Virus record (IMG/VR): IMGVR_UViG_3300030098_006365
Location: 1-20,278 of that record
Length of the DNA: 20,278 nt
Reading direction: 5' to 3' (one strand)
Source: a virus
The position numbers were made by a program, and so were the translations under genes. How positions within the stretch are numbered: the stretch's first letter is position 1; each line of letters opens with the position of its first letter. The notes beneath the pieces are model-generated. The model was not told where the DNA came from. It did not search any database and worked only from the letters and a program-made list of their open reading frames with translations. This document shows positions 15,193 to 20,278 of the stretch, one piece after another.

Positions 15193-16969
15193 CCTAAAAG
15201 TTAACGGACCCGGATGGCCGACTGGCGATGGTGAAGTTGTCGGCTACGCCATCGCCGTGGACGACTGGTCTGGGTATATACCAGTTCGGCACCTTGGCGG
15301 AGGCAATCTTGACGAAAAGATTGTCAATCGATGGCTAAAGAAAGTGTTCGAGTGCCCTGCTGACAAGATTATGCACAATGCCCAATACGACCTTGGCTGG
15401 ATCAAGCAGATGGGGTTTCAGGTGAATGGCAAAATAATTGATACGATGTTGATTGCATCTTTGTTAGATGAGAACAGATTCTCTTATTCCTTAAATGCAT
15501 TAGCTTATGACTTTCTGAATAAAACAAAGTCTGAGAAGCAATTAGTGGAGGCGGCGAGAGAGTTTGGTGTCGACCCGAAGGCCGAGATGTGGAAGATGCC
15601 CGCTGGCTTCGTTGGACCCTATGCTGAAGTCGACGCCGAACTCACGCTGGAACTCTGGAACTGCTTCAGTGTTCAGCTTGCCAAAGAAGACTTGGGGACA
15701 ATCGCGGATCTGGAACTGAAACTGCTCCCATGCCTCGTTGAGATGACGGCGAGGGGCGTCAGGATCGATCAAGAGCGGGTTGAGCGAACGCGGGATAATC
15801 TTCTCAAGCGGGAAGTGGAGGTGCTGAAAGACATCAAGCGCATCACGGGGATGGAGGTAGAAATCTGGGCGGCTCAAAGTCTCGCCAAGGCTTTCGACAA
15901 GGTCGGCATCGATTATCCACGCACCGAAAAGGGCGCACCGAGCTTCACTAAGTTCTTCCTCCAGGACCATGAAGCCCGTCTCCCACAATTGATTGTCCAA
16001 GCTCGGAATCTCAATAAGAGTTCCGGCACATTCATCAACACAATCATGAAGCACACTGACAGAGACGGTCGCATTCATAGCCACATCAACCAGATACGGT
16101 CCGATGACGGTGGCACTGTAAGCGGGCGTATATCCATGAACAATCCTAACCTCCAGCAAATTCCAGCGCGGGACCCGGAACTCGGTCCGATGATCCGTAG
16201 TTTATTCCTCCCGGAGGAGGGTGAACAGTGGGCGGCGATTGATTTCTCGCAACAAGAACCACGGATCTTGGTGCATTATGCTCACACTTATGGGAAAACT
16301 CGAGGGATTGAGTTAGAAAAAGCCGCTGATTTTGTCGAAGCCTATCAAAACAACCCGGACATGGACTTTCATACGATGGTGGCAGAGATGGCGGGCATAC
16401 CCAGGAAGACGGCAAAAGTGGTCAACCTGGCGCTGATGTATGGCATGGGGGTCAATAAACTGAGTGAGCAACTCGATATCCCAGTAGATGACGCGAAAGC
16501 GATGGTTAAGCAGTATCATGAGCGCGTGCCGTTCGTTAAAGGATTGATGCAAGGGGTAACTAACCGTTTAAACGATCGTTCTTCTGGGGGCTCTGTACGC
16601 TCTATCCTGGGACGGAAGTGCCGTTTCGATATGTGGGAGCCCGATACATTCGGCATGAATAAGGCTTTGCCCTATCAAGAAGCGGTAAACGAATACGGCG
16701 CGACCACGCGACTGAAGCGTGCTTACACGTACAAAGCTTTGAATAGATTGATCCAGGCATCCGCCGCAGATATGACCAAGAAAGCAATGGTAGATATTTA
16801 CGAGTCCGGAAGATTGCCTTTGATACAGATTCACGATGAAGTCGCAATGTCGGTAAAAGATAAGGTAGAAGCAGAAATAATTTCTAAAATCATGACGGAT
16901 GCAGTGCCCTTAGAGGTTCCAAATAAGTGTGACATCGAAATAGGACCTAGTTGGGGTGAGGCAAAATAA
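15077..16969 (+). CDS. polA-like: Family A DNA polymerase with 3'-5' exonuclease, Leu in motif B
   Basis: ATG at 15077 follows GGAGGAG six bases upstream. The 630-residue protein has the proofreading domain intact: DVETKD (Asp32, Glu34), NAQYD (Asn101 to Asp105) and YAEVD (Tyr182 to Asp186). It also has the polymerase domain: motif A AAIDFSQQEPRI (catalytic Asp389, with QQEP replacing the usual QIEL), motif B RKTAKVVNLALMYG (443-456) and motif C HDE (586-588). The motif B residue equivalent to E. coli Pol I F762 is Leu451 (codon CTG at 16427). No 5' nuclease domain is present, as expected for phage replicative PolA. It is the last gene before a hairpin and terminator. Confidence 0.97.
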   Translation: MSLQMAMFTPRSEWLPPLELPDLTAAKKIAIDVETKDPNLKVNGPGWPTGDGEVVGYAIAVDDWSGYIPVRHLGGGNLDEKIVNRWLKKVFECPADKIMHNAQYDLGWIKQMGFQVNGKIIDTMLIASLLDENRFSYSLNALAYDFLNKTKSEKQLVEAAREFGVDPKAEMWKMPAGFVGPYAEVDAELTLELWNCFSVQLAKEDLGTIADLELKLLPCLVEMTARGVRIDQERVERTRDNLLKREVEVLKDIKRITGMEVEIWAAQSLAKAFDKVGIDYPRTEKGAPSFTKFFLQDHEARLPQLIVQARNLNKSSGTFINTIMKHTDRDGRIHSHINQIRSDDGGTVSGRISMNNPNLQQIPARDPELGPMIRSLFLPEEGEQWAAIDFSQQEPRILVHYAHTYGKTRGIELEKAADFVEAYQNNPDMDFHTMVAEMAGIPRKTAKVVNLALMYGMGVNKLSEQLDIPVDDAKAMVKQYHERVPFVKGLMQGVTNRLNDRSSGGSVRSILGRKCRFDMWEPDTFGMNKALPYQEAVNEYGATTRLKRAYTYKALNRLIQASAADMTKKAMVDIYESGRLPLIQIHDEVAMSVKDKVEAEIISKIMTDAVPLEVPNKCDIEIGPSWGEAK

Positions 16970-16982
16970 GTATACTGAAGTA

Positions 16983-17013
16983 GTCGGCATTGATTCTCCC
17001 CCGAATCGCCGAC
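16983..17013 (+). other. Bulged RNA hairpin after the polymerase gene
   Basis: GTCGGC (16983-16988), bulge ATT, GATTC (16992-16996), loop TCCCCC, GAATC (17003-17007) and GCCGAC (17008-17013) form an 11-base-pair stem with one 3-base bulge. No T run follows, so it is not itself a terminator. It lies between the polymerase stop and the terminator at 17027. It could protect the 3' end of the message or be an RNA-processing site. Confidence 0.6.
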
Positions 17014-17026
17014 ATCGGTGAAGTTT

Positions 17027-17051
17027 CCCCCTCTTTTGAGGGGGTTTTCTT
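17027..17051 (+). terminator. Rho-independent terminator of the replication/lysis operon
   Basis: Perfect stem CCCCCTC (17027-17033), loop TTTT, GAGGGGG (17038-17044), then TTTTCTT. It ends transcription after DNA polymerase. The promoter for the next gene begins at its last bases. Confidence 0.92.
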
Positions 17052-17092
17052 GCAAGTTCCCATAATGTCGCGTACACTCTTGTTCCAGGAGG
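17050..17092 (+). promoter_or_regulatory. Promoter and ribosome site of the ribbon-helix-helix gene
   Basis: TTGCAA (17050-17055) and TACACT (17073-17078) are exactly 17 bases apart, each four of six matches to sigma-70 boxes. The -35 box lies in a perfect palindrome, CTTGCAAG (17049-17056), which could be an operator, for example for the regulator made by the next gene. AGGAGG (17087-17092) is an optimal ribosome site seven bases before the ATG at 17100. Confidence 0.5.
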
Positions 17093-17099
17093 TGCGAAA

Positions 17100-17282
17100 A
17101 TGGATACAACCAAGTGGAAATCAGTCAACGTGCCACGCGACGAATACGAAGTGTTGAAGACAACTGCGAAAAATGAGGGCCGAACATTGTCAGGCCAGCT
17201 CAGATTGATCTTCAAAGAGTGGCAAGATCAAAGAAAAGAACAACTTAAGACACAATTGCAATCGCGAGAGAGGGTAGGTTAG
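17100..17282 (+). CDS. Ribbon-helix-helix DNA-binding protein
   Basis: The 60-residue product begins WKSVNVPRDEYEVLKTTAK and continues with EGRTLSGQLRLIFKEW, the strand-helix-helix pattern of Arc/MetJ-like proteins: alternating residues in the strand (Lys6, Val8, Val10), a helix from Asp13, a Gly turn at 26 and a second helix to about 41. The tail is charged and probably disordered. Such proteins dimerise and bind short inverted repeats, often at their own promoters. The palindrome over its -35 box is a candidate target. It heads a short transcript with the leader/hairpin element and the exported nuclease. Confidence 0.8.
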   Translation: MDTTKWKSVNVPRDEYEVLKTTAKNEGRTLSGQLRLIFKEWQDQRKEQLKTQLQSRERVG

Positions 17283-17283
17283 A

Positions 17284-17358
17284 ATGGACCTCCTTATATA
17301 TGTTTGTGTGTGTACCCCTCGGCGGTCTGGTGCTTTGGCTCCGAGGGGTAATTTATGA
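17284..17358 (+). CDS. Possible 24-residue leader peptide
   Basis: A 24-codon frame starts with ATG at 17284, one base after the upstream TAG, and ends at TGA 17356-17358, overlapping the next start as ATGA. It runs through the whole hairpin at 17313-17350. The peptide starts MDLLIYVCVCTPRR and has no recognisable function. A ribosome translating it would open the hairpin and finish exactly at the next gene's start. Translation is not proven, and the upstream ribosome site (GAGAGGGTAGG) is only fair. Confidence 0.4.
   Translation: MDLLIYVCVCTPRRSGALAPRGNL
17313..17350 (+). promoter_or_regulatory. Hairpin that sequesters the ribosome site of the 43-residue gene
   Basis: TACCCCTCGG (17313-17322) pairs perfectly with CCGAGGGGTA (17341-17350) around an 18-base loop. 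The 3' arm contains GAGGGG (17343-17348), the only good ribosome site for the ATG at 17355, six bases downstream. There is no T run, so this looks like a translational control element rather than a terminator. Confidence 0.6.
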
Positions 17359-17486
17359 GACCTTTACTTCCTTTTGTAAGCACAATCCCTTTAACCAACG
17401 AACAACGCGAACGATTGTGGCGTGTTCGATTAGCGCGTTTTAGGAAAAAATTCAAACCCTACTTGATTAATGGAGGTTGTCCATGA
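17355..17486 (+). CDS. 43-residue basic protein
   Basis: ATG at 17355 has GAGGGG six bases upstream, inside a hairpin arm. The TGA at 17484-17486 overlaps the nuclease start (ATGA). The product begins MRPLLPFVSTIPLTNEQRER and continues with an Arg/Lys-rich helix (WRVRLARFRKKFKPYL) that could contact nucleic acid or membrane. No family is recognised. Stop/start overlaps on both sides support it as a real gene. Its 3' end carries the GGAGG ribosome site of the nuclease gene. Confidence 0.55.
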   Translation: MRPLLPFVSTIPLTNEQRERLWRVRLARFRKKFKPYLINGGCP

Positions 17487-17893
17487 GATACGCCCTGCTT
17501 CTTTTGTTTTTGTTCCCTGCGTGCGCCCTGGCAGAAGAAAAGCCTTGTTTCCCGGTCGATCGGGTCCTGAAAGTCGTTGATGGCGACACCGCTGACGTTT
17601 CTTTACAGCTCGAGCCTTTCTCTATTTACTACAATATTCGAGTTCGAATGCAAGGAATCAATGCCTGGGAGAGCAGAACACGCAATCTGGAGGAGAAAGA
17701 GTTAGGCTTGGCCGCCAAAGCGCGGCTCACGGAGCTGATGTCCGGGCCAGTCATGGTGTGCACCAACGCGCAGGGCAAATTTGGCCGTTGGTTAGGCGTC
17801 TTCCTCGATGCAAACGGCAATTCAATCAATCAGCAAATGGTTGATGAAGGCCACGCACACTACTATGACGGCGGCAAGCGCAAACAGTTCTAG
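17483..17893 (+). CDS. Exported staphylococcal-type (thermonuclease) nuclease
   Basis: I choose ATG at 17483 (136 residues), with GGAGG seven bases upstream. An in-frame TTG at 17477 is less likely. A type I signal peptide is clear: Arg2, a Leu-rich core, and cleavage after ALA at 17. The mature enzyme has the SNase pattern VVDGDTADV (Asp33, Asp35), then VRMQGINAWES, where Arg55 and Glu63 align with catalytic Arg35 and Glu43 of S. aureus nuclease. The calcium ligand Asp40 is replaced by Asn60. GKFGRWLGVF follows, with Arg102 matching Arg87. It should cut DNA or RNA with calcium, outside the cytoplasm. The mature domain is shorter than the S. aureus enzyme. It may degrade incoming or released DNA in the periplasm. 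Confidence 0.9.
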   Translation: MRYALLLLFLFPACALAEEKPCFPVDRVLKVVDGDTADVSLQLEPFSIYYNIRVRMQGINAWESRTRNLEEKELGLAAKARLTELMSGPVMVCTNAQGKFGRWLGVFLDANGNSINQQMVDEGHAHYYDGGKRKQF

Positions 17894-18048
17894 TGGTCCA
17901 CCTCTACATATTTGGAATCTCGCACATATTTCTATGGGCGTCCTACACTAATATGGACGCTTGTCTCGAGGCGCGTGACCGCGTCCTGGAACACCTTACC
18001 GACGATGAATTTATAGCTGAATGTTTGGAGTTTGAAAAAAACCGTTGA
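17893..18048 (+). CDS. 51-residue small hydrophobic-start protein with two cysteines
   Basis: GTG at 17893 shares a base with the nuclease stop (TAGTG). The 51-residue product begins with a semi-hydrophobic segment (YIFGISHIFLWAS, 5-17), then YTNMDACLEARDRVLEHL and FIAECLEF, with Cys24 and Cys44. The plan (short hydrophobic start, aromatic, Cys, acidic/Arg helix, second Cys) resembles the 71-residue protein at 12202 and small exported proteins I associate with marine phages. Function unknown. Its last codons carry the -35 box of the next promoter. Confidence 0.6.
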   Translation: MVHLYIFGISHIFLWASYTNMDACLEARDRVLEHLTDDEFIAECLEFEKNR

Positions 18049-18072
18049 CATTGTCTTATATTATCGCATAAG
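18045..18072 (+). promoter_or_regulatory. Sigma-70-type promoter
   Basis: Perfect TTGACA (18045-18050), a 16-base spacer, then CATAAG (18067-18072; four of six). It reads into the 18103 gene and the two unknown genes after it. The -35 box lies inside the stop region of the 51-residue gene. Confidence 0.65.
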
Positions 18073-18102
18073 CTTCAGTTTCACACACAGATTTGGTGAC
18101 AT

Positions 18103-18279
18103 TTGAAAAAAGTTTACGCAGATTTGGACTCAATTTTGTTTTTGAAAAAACGCACGATCGATGACATAGATCGTAAGTTGATTAAACAAATGGTGTCCTT
18201 CCTGAAAAAACGATATGGCATGTGCCGCGAATCGTCTATCCAAATCATTGAACGTTGGAAATTAAAAAGGAGCACATAA
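18103..18279 (+). CDS. 58-residue charged protein with TTG start
   Basis: A TTG at 18103 lies about 30 bases after the -10 box of the promoter at 18045, with GGTGA as a weak ribosome site. The 58-residue product is Lys/Arg/Ile-rich (KKVYADLDSILFLKKR at 2-17, then IDDIDRKLIKQMVSFLKKRYG), probably two amphipathic helices. Its stop (18277-18279) lies just before the next ATG, and its end carries that gene's ribosome site. No in-frame ATG near the 5' end exists, so the start is uncertain. No family recognised. Confidence 0.5.
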   Translation: MKKVYADLDSILFLKKRTIDDIDRKLIKQMVSFLKKRYGMCRESSIQIIERWKLKRST

Positions 18280-18281
18280 TT

Positions 18282-18566
18282 ATGAGTTTGCATTTTTATC
18301 AAGAAATTTCGGTTTGTACTTTGATGGACGCTCTTCGAGCGCATTTCAAAGCACACGGTCTGGACCTTCCTGAAGAGGCGTTTCAGGATTTTCCTTGTGT
18401 TCGATATCGGGACGTCGTTTATCAGCGCACCAAAAGCGGTAAATTTCGTAAAGACGAAGAAGGGCGTCCTATAGTTGATAGGGAAAAAACAGAATGGCGT
18501 ACTGTTTATTTGGACGATGACTGCGAAATACATTTCAGTCTTGCGTTAGAAGAGAAAGATGCCTGA
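18282..18566 (+). CDS. 94-residue protein of unknown function
   Basis: I choose ATG at 18282, with AAGGAG (18266-18271) 10 bases upstream. The frame is open upstream to 18255, without a better start. The acidic product has an N-terminal helix (CTLMDALRAHFKAHGLDLPEEAF), then a Lys/Arg/Glu-rich beta-like stretch (DVVYQRTKSGKFRKDEEGRPI) and a final DDDCEIHFSLALEE. No family recognised. It overlaps the next gene by eight bases, so the two are likely co-translated partners. Confidence 0.75.
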   Translation: MSLHFYQEISVCTLMDALRAHFKAHGLDLPEEAFQDFPCVRYRDVVYQRTKSGKFRKDEEGRPIVDREKTEWRTVYLDDDCEIHFSLALEEKDA

Positions 18567-19710
18567 TCATTTCAGAAACTTCAGCGAGGGTTACAACGAG
18601 TGGTTAGATCGGGCCGAGGTCTATGAAGAATACATGCAGGGTCGTATGTCTAACGCAAATTTTTTTCGGTGGAAAGAAAAAAAAGGTATTTCCGGCCCTT
18701 TAGATATAACGCCTATTTGGAATGGAAAGGGAGTTTTAAACATACCCGCTGACAAGGTTACCGTTTTTAATGAGATTTGGATGCATAACTTGTTGATTGC
18801 TCCTTTTCTTCGAAAAGCATTTAAATTTCAAATGGATAGTAAAATTTGTAGTGATGTTATTAAAAAAAATTGGGAAGAATTTTCCGTTTCTTTACCTTTT
18901 GATAGAGTGTTTTTAGATATCAAAAACGAACGGGCTCCTAAAGAACAAGGCATTAAAGAAATTTTATTTTTTCTTAAAAAAGAAGACCCAATGCCAAAAA
19001 AAGAGATGGAAAACTTTATCAATGAGTTTGAGGTGTTCCCTCCAGACTACGTCAGAGACGAGTTGGAAAAAACGGCTTTTTTTTGGTCTAAGCCTTTTAT
19101 CAAAATGAATGTCGCCGTAAGGACGACATCTAAAGAAAGAAATCGAAAATTACTTTTTTATCCGATGTACGGAATTATGCCTCAAGAACAAGAGGTATTG
19201 AGCTTAGATGATTTCAAATTAGAATGGAATCCGATTTCGCCTGAACTGATAGACATTGATGACTATCTTTCGGAAAATACTCAAATTACCGGAAAAACGA
19301 CGATAGCATACCTTGCGAAAGGAATGTTATTTTGTTTTTTCAAAACGCTTTACCTCAAGCAACAAAGTCAGGCAGTGCAAACCACCCACGGTTTCAAAAA
19401 ACCGTCCGAGGTTACTGCACGGCCTCCAAAGAAACGCAAAAAACACCCGCTGTATGAATATCATTTGCTCGAGATCAAACCCCAGGTTGCTCCACGATCG
19501 GAGCCCAGTATTGGCGATGAGCCGAACGGCACTCGACAACGACGGCACATGGTTCGCGGGTTTTATAGGACGTACAAGCGGCCAATCAGGAGTGGTCCGA
19601 ATGTAGGCAAAACAAGGGTCTTTGTGCGGTCTCATGCGAGAGGCGATGAAACCCTGGGATATGTCAAAAAAGATTATGTGTTTGCGAACGATGAAAATGT
19701 GGTAGATTGA
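18559..19710 (+). CDS. 383-residue two-part protein of unknown function with conserved basic C-terminal domain
   Basis: ATG at 18559 overlaps the previous gene by eight bases. Residues 1-270 are helical with many aromatics (for example YNEWLDRAEVYEEYMQG, FFRWKEKKG, FFWSKPF). Residues about 275-383 are basic and include KKHPLYEYHLLEIKP, RQRRHMVRGFYRTYK, GPNVGKTRVFVRSHARGD and GYVKKDY. I recognise this last domain (the RRHxVRG/VFVRSHxRG/GYVxKDY pattern) in phage proteins, but no function is known to me. Base composition changes sharply near 19375: hand counts give about 28% G+C at 18841-19020 and about 52% at 19501-19680. This suggests the two halves have different histories. No enzyme motif is visible. 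Confidence 0.8.
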   Translation: MPDHFRNFSEGYNEWLDRAEVYEEYMQGRMSNANFFRWKEKKGISGPLDITPIWNGKGVLNIPADKVTVFNEIWMHNLLIAPFLRKAFKFQMDSKICSDVIKKNWEEFSVSLPFDRVFLDIKNERAPKEQGIKEILFFLKKEDPMPKKEMENFINEFEVFPPDYVRDELEKTAFFWSKPFIKMNVAVRTTSKERNRKLLFYPMYGIMPQEQEVLSLDDFKLEWNPISPELIDIDDYLSENTQITGKTTIAYLAKGMLFCFFKTLYLKQQSQAVQTTHGFKKPSEVTARPPKKRKKHPLYEYHLLEIKPQVAPRSEPSIGDEPNGTRQRRHMVRGFYRTYKRPIRSGPNVGKTRVFVRSHARGDETLGYVKKDYVFANDENVVD

Positions 19711-19893
19711 TAATGCGGCAATCTCCGGGGGCATTCGCGAGTGTCCCTTAAAAAGGGCGACGTGCGTGCCGCCAACCACAATTCATGATGCGCGGATCCC
19801 GGCTCGCGACTAATTTATGAGCGAACGTTTTCTAATGTGTTTTAAGGCGCTTCAGAAAAAACTAAAACTGACATCGAGCGGGTGCGAGGCCCG

Positions 19894-19909
19894 CGTTTCA
19901 CGTGGAACA
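19894..19909. promoter_or_regulatory. parS-like palindrome
   Basis: CGTTTCACGTGGAACA differs from the bacterial centromere site TGTTTCACGTGAAACA at two of 16 positions. The dyad GTTYCACGTGRAAC is preserved with one mismatch. ParB/Spo0J-family proteins bind such sites. No parA or parB gene is visible in the window. Confidence 0.45.
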
Positions 19910-19939
19910 CCCAAGTCTCCATTGAATCTCCATTATTTC

Positions 19940-19971
19940 TTTACACGATCTTAACATTTGTGCGATATTAT
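19940..19971 (+). promoter_or_regulatory. Promoter candidate for the last gene
   Basis: TTTACA (19940-19945) and GATATT (19964-19969) are 18 bases apart (five and four of six matches). An alternative -10 box, TATAAG at 19969-19974, matches better but lacks a -35 box. The predicted start falls at about 19977-19982, next to the CATGGG hairpin. Confidence 0.4.
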
Positions 19972-19981
19972 AAGAGTTAAG

Positions 19982-19996
19982 CATGGGAGCCCCATG
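19982..19996. repeat. Perfect inverted repeat at predicted transcript start
   Basis: CATGGG, loop AGC, CCCATG. It sits at the predicted start of the final transcript and could cap the RNA 5' end as a stem-loop or serve as an operator for a dimeric repressor. Confidence 0.5.
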
Positions 19997-20035
19997 TTTG
20001 AAGTTCTTTAAAAACACACAAAGGAGATAAGTCAA

Positions 20036-20278
20036 ATGACTTTATGGATTGGAAAGGAGGCCCGTGGTCCTCAACTCTATACCAAAGCAAAATCTTTGAA
20101 AGAGTATGAAAAGAAATTGCAACGTTTTAATGCAGACAATTCTTTTGTACTACGTGTATTCAAATCTTTGAAAAAAGCACAAGAAGGATTTGATTACGTC
20201 AATTATGACTGGGATGGGAAGACGTTGAAAAAATCAAACGCTCAACCCGCCGTTGAACTTAATCGAAGATTTGCCGGG
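20036..20278 (+). CDS. Unknown protein, cut by the window end (partial)
   Basis: ATG at 20036 with AAAGGAG (20020-20026) nine bases upstream. The frame is open to the last base (81 residues visible). The product begins MTLWIGKEARGPQLYTKAKS, then a Lys-rich helix (SLKEYEKKLQRFN) and FDYVNYDWDGKTLKKS. No family recognised. The strong ribosome site and dedicated promoter suggest an early, well-expressed gene, which is inference. Confidence 0.7.
   Translation, partial: MTLWIGKEARGPQLYTKAKSLKEYEKKLQRFNADNSFVLRVFKSLKKAQEGFDYVNYDWDGKTLKKSNAQPAVELNRRFAG

Larger units (their letters stand above)
19711..20035. other. 325-base non-coding region with structure, parS-like site and promoter
   Basis: No convincing gene is seen. 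From left to right it holds a structured segment (GCGGCA 19715-19720 pairing with TGCCGC 19767-19772 around a CCCTT/AAGGG hairpin), further G+C-rich dyads near 19790 and 19880, and a parS-like palindrome (19894-19909). It ends with a promoter (19940-19971) and a start-site hairpin (19982-19996). A weak 45-codon frame at 19817-19954 has no ribosome site. Confidence 0.6.

Noticed and set aside
15542-16159. 205-residue open frame on the minus strand
   Set aside because: It mirrors the polymerase gene in another frame, with no ribosome site and no family-like pattern.
19870-19910. tRNA or attachment-site core near GCGGG...CCCGC
   Set aside because: No T-loop consensus, acceptor stem or CCA context could be assembled. 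The stem is only five base pairs.
19817-19954. 45-codon plus-strand frame in the non-coding region
   Set aside because: No ribosome site, unusual composition, and it runs over the parS-like site and promoter. It is probably chance.
18045-19974. Shared TTRACATT...ATATTAT motif at 18045 and 19951 as a phage-specific promoter
   Set aside because: Only two instances, with different spacing, in A/T-rich DNA. The sigma-70-type boxes explain the first equally well.
1-20278. CRISPR arrays, insertion sequences, integrase or T7-type promoters
   Set aside because: No regularly spaced repeats, transposase or recombinase motifs, or T7-like 23-base promoter were seen on reading both strands.

Overview
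The window looks like a contiguous piece of a tailed double-stranded DNA bacteriophage genome (Caudoviricetes). It carries virion genes, a phage-type replication module, a lysis cassette and many tiny genes packed with ATGA, TTGA or TAATG overlaps. There are no rRNA, tRNA or bacterial housekeeping genes. Several proteins (the large internal-virion-like protein, the one-membrane-helix coiled-coil protein beside a lipoprotein, the zinc-ribbon mini-protein, and a family A polymerase with leucine in the motif B position equivalent to E. coli Pol I F762) resemble proteins I associate with marine podovirus-like or uncultured marine phages. The host is not determined. Marine origin and morphology are inferences.

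Layout. Bases 1-6081 (+): the 3' part of a virion gene open to the left edge, a 1182-residue internal-virion/ejection-like protein, and a one-helix membrane protein. Bases 6082-7548 (-): an SNF2-type helicase, the only clear minus-strand gene, whose stop codon abuts the stop of the virion operon with no base between them. Bases 7549-7634: divergent promoter region. Bases 7635-12205 (+): a coiled-coil protein, a probable ssDNA-binding protein, a terminator, an archaeo-eukaryotic-type primase, a 48-residue sigma region 4-like helix-turn-helix protein, and a UvrD/Rep-type helicase. Bases 12202-14810 (+): a lysis/envelope cassette with a small hydrophobic protein, an i-spanin-like/lipoprotein overlapping pair, a class 3 lipase, an EF-hand two-helix membrane protein, a zinc-ribbon protein, a 19-residue glycine-zipper membrane peptide and a T4-type lysozyme. 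Bases 14803-16969 (+): a DUF6378-like protein overlapping DNA polymerase A by 116 bases, followed by a hairpin and a terminator. Bases 17050-18048 (+): a promoter, a ribbon-helix-helix regulator, a possible leader peptide with a hairpin that sequesters a ribosome binding site, a 43-residue basic protein, an exported staphylococcal-type nuclease and a 51-residue hydrophobic protein. Bases 18045-19710 (+): a second promoter and three proteins of unknown function, the last with a sharp base-composition break. Bases 19711-20035: a 325-base non-coding stretch with a structured segment, a parS-like palindrome and a promoter. Bases 20036-20278: the 5' part of another gene.

How it works together. The replication genes (SNF2 helicase, SSB-like protein, primase, SF1 helicase, PolA) look like a largely self-contained replisome with no DnaB- or DnaG-like gene in view. 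Lysis genes sit between the SF1 helicase and the polymerase, so lysis and replication genes probably share transcripts. Small DNA-binding proteins (sigma-4-like, ribbon-helix-helix) and RNA hairpins supply candidate regulation. Functions are assigned from motifs visible in the translations. No database search was possible.
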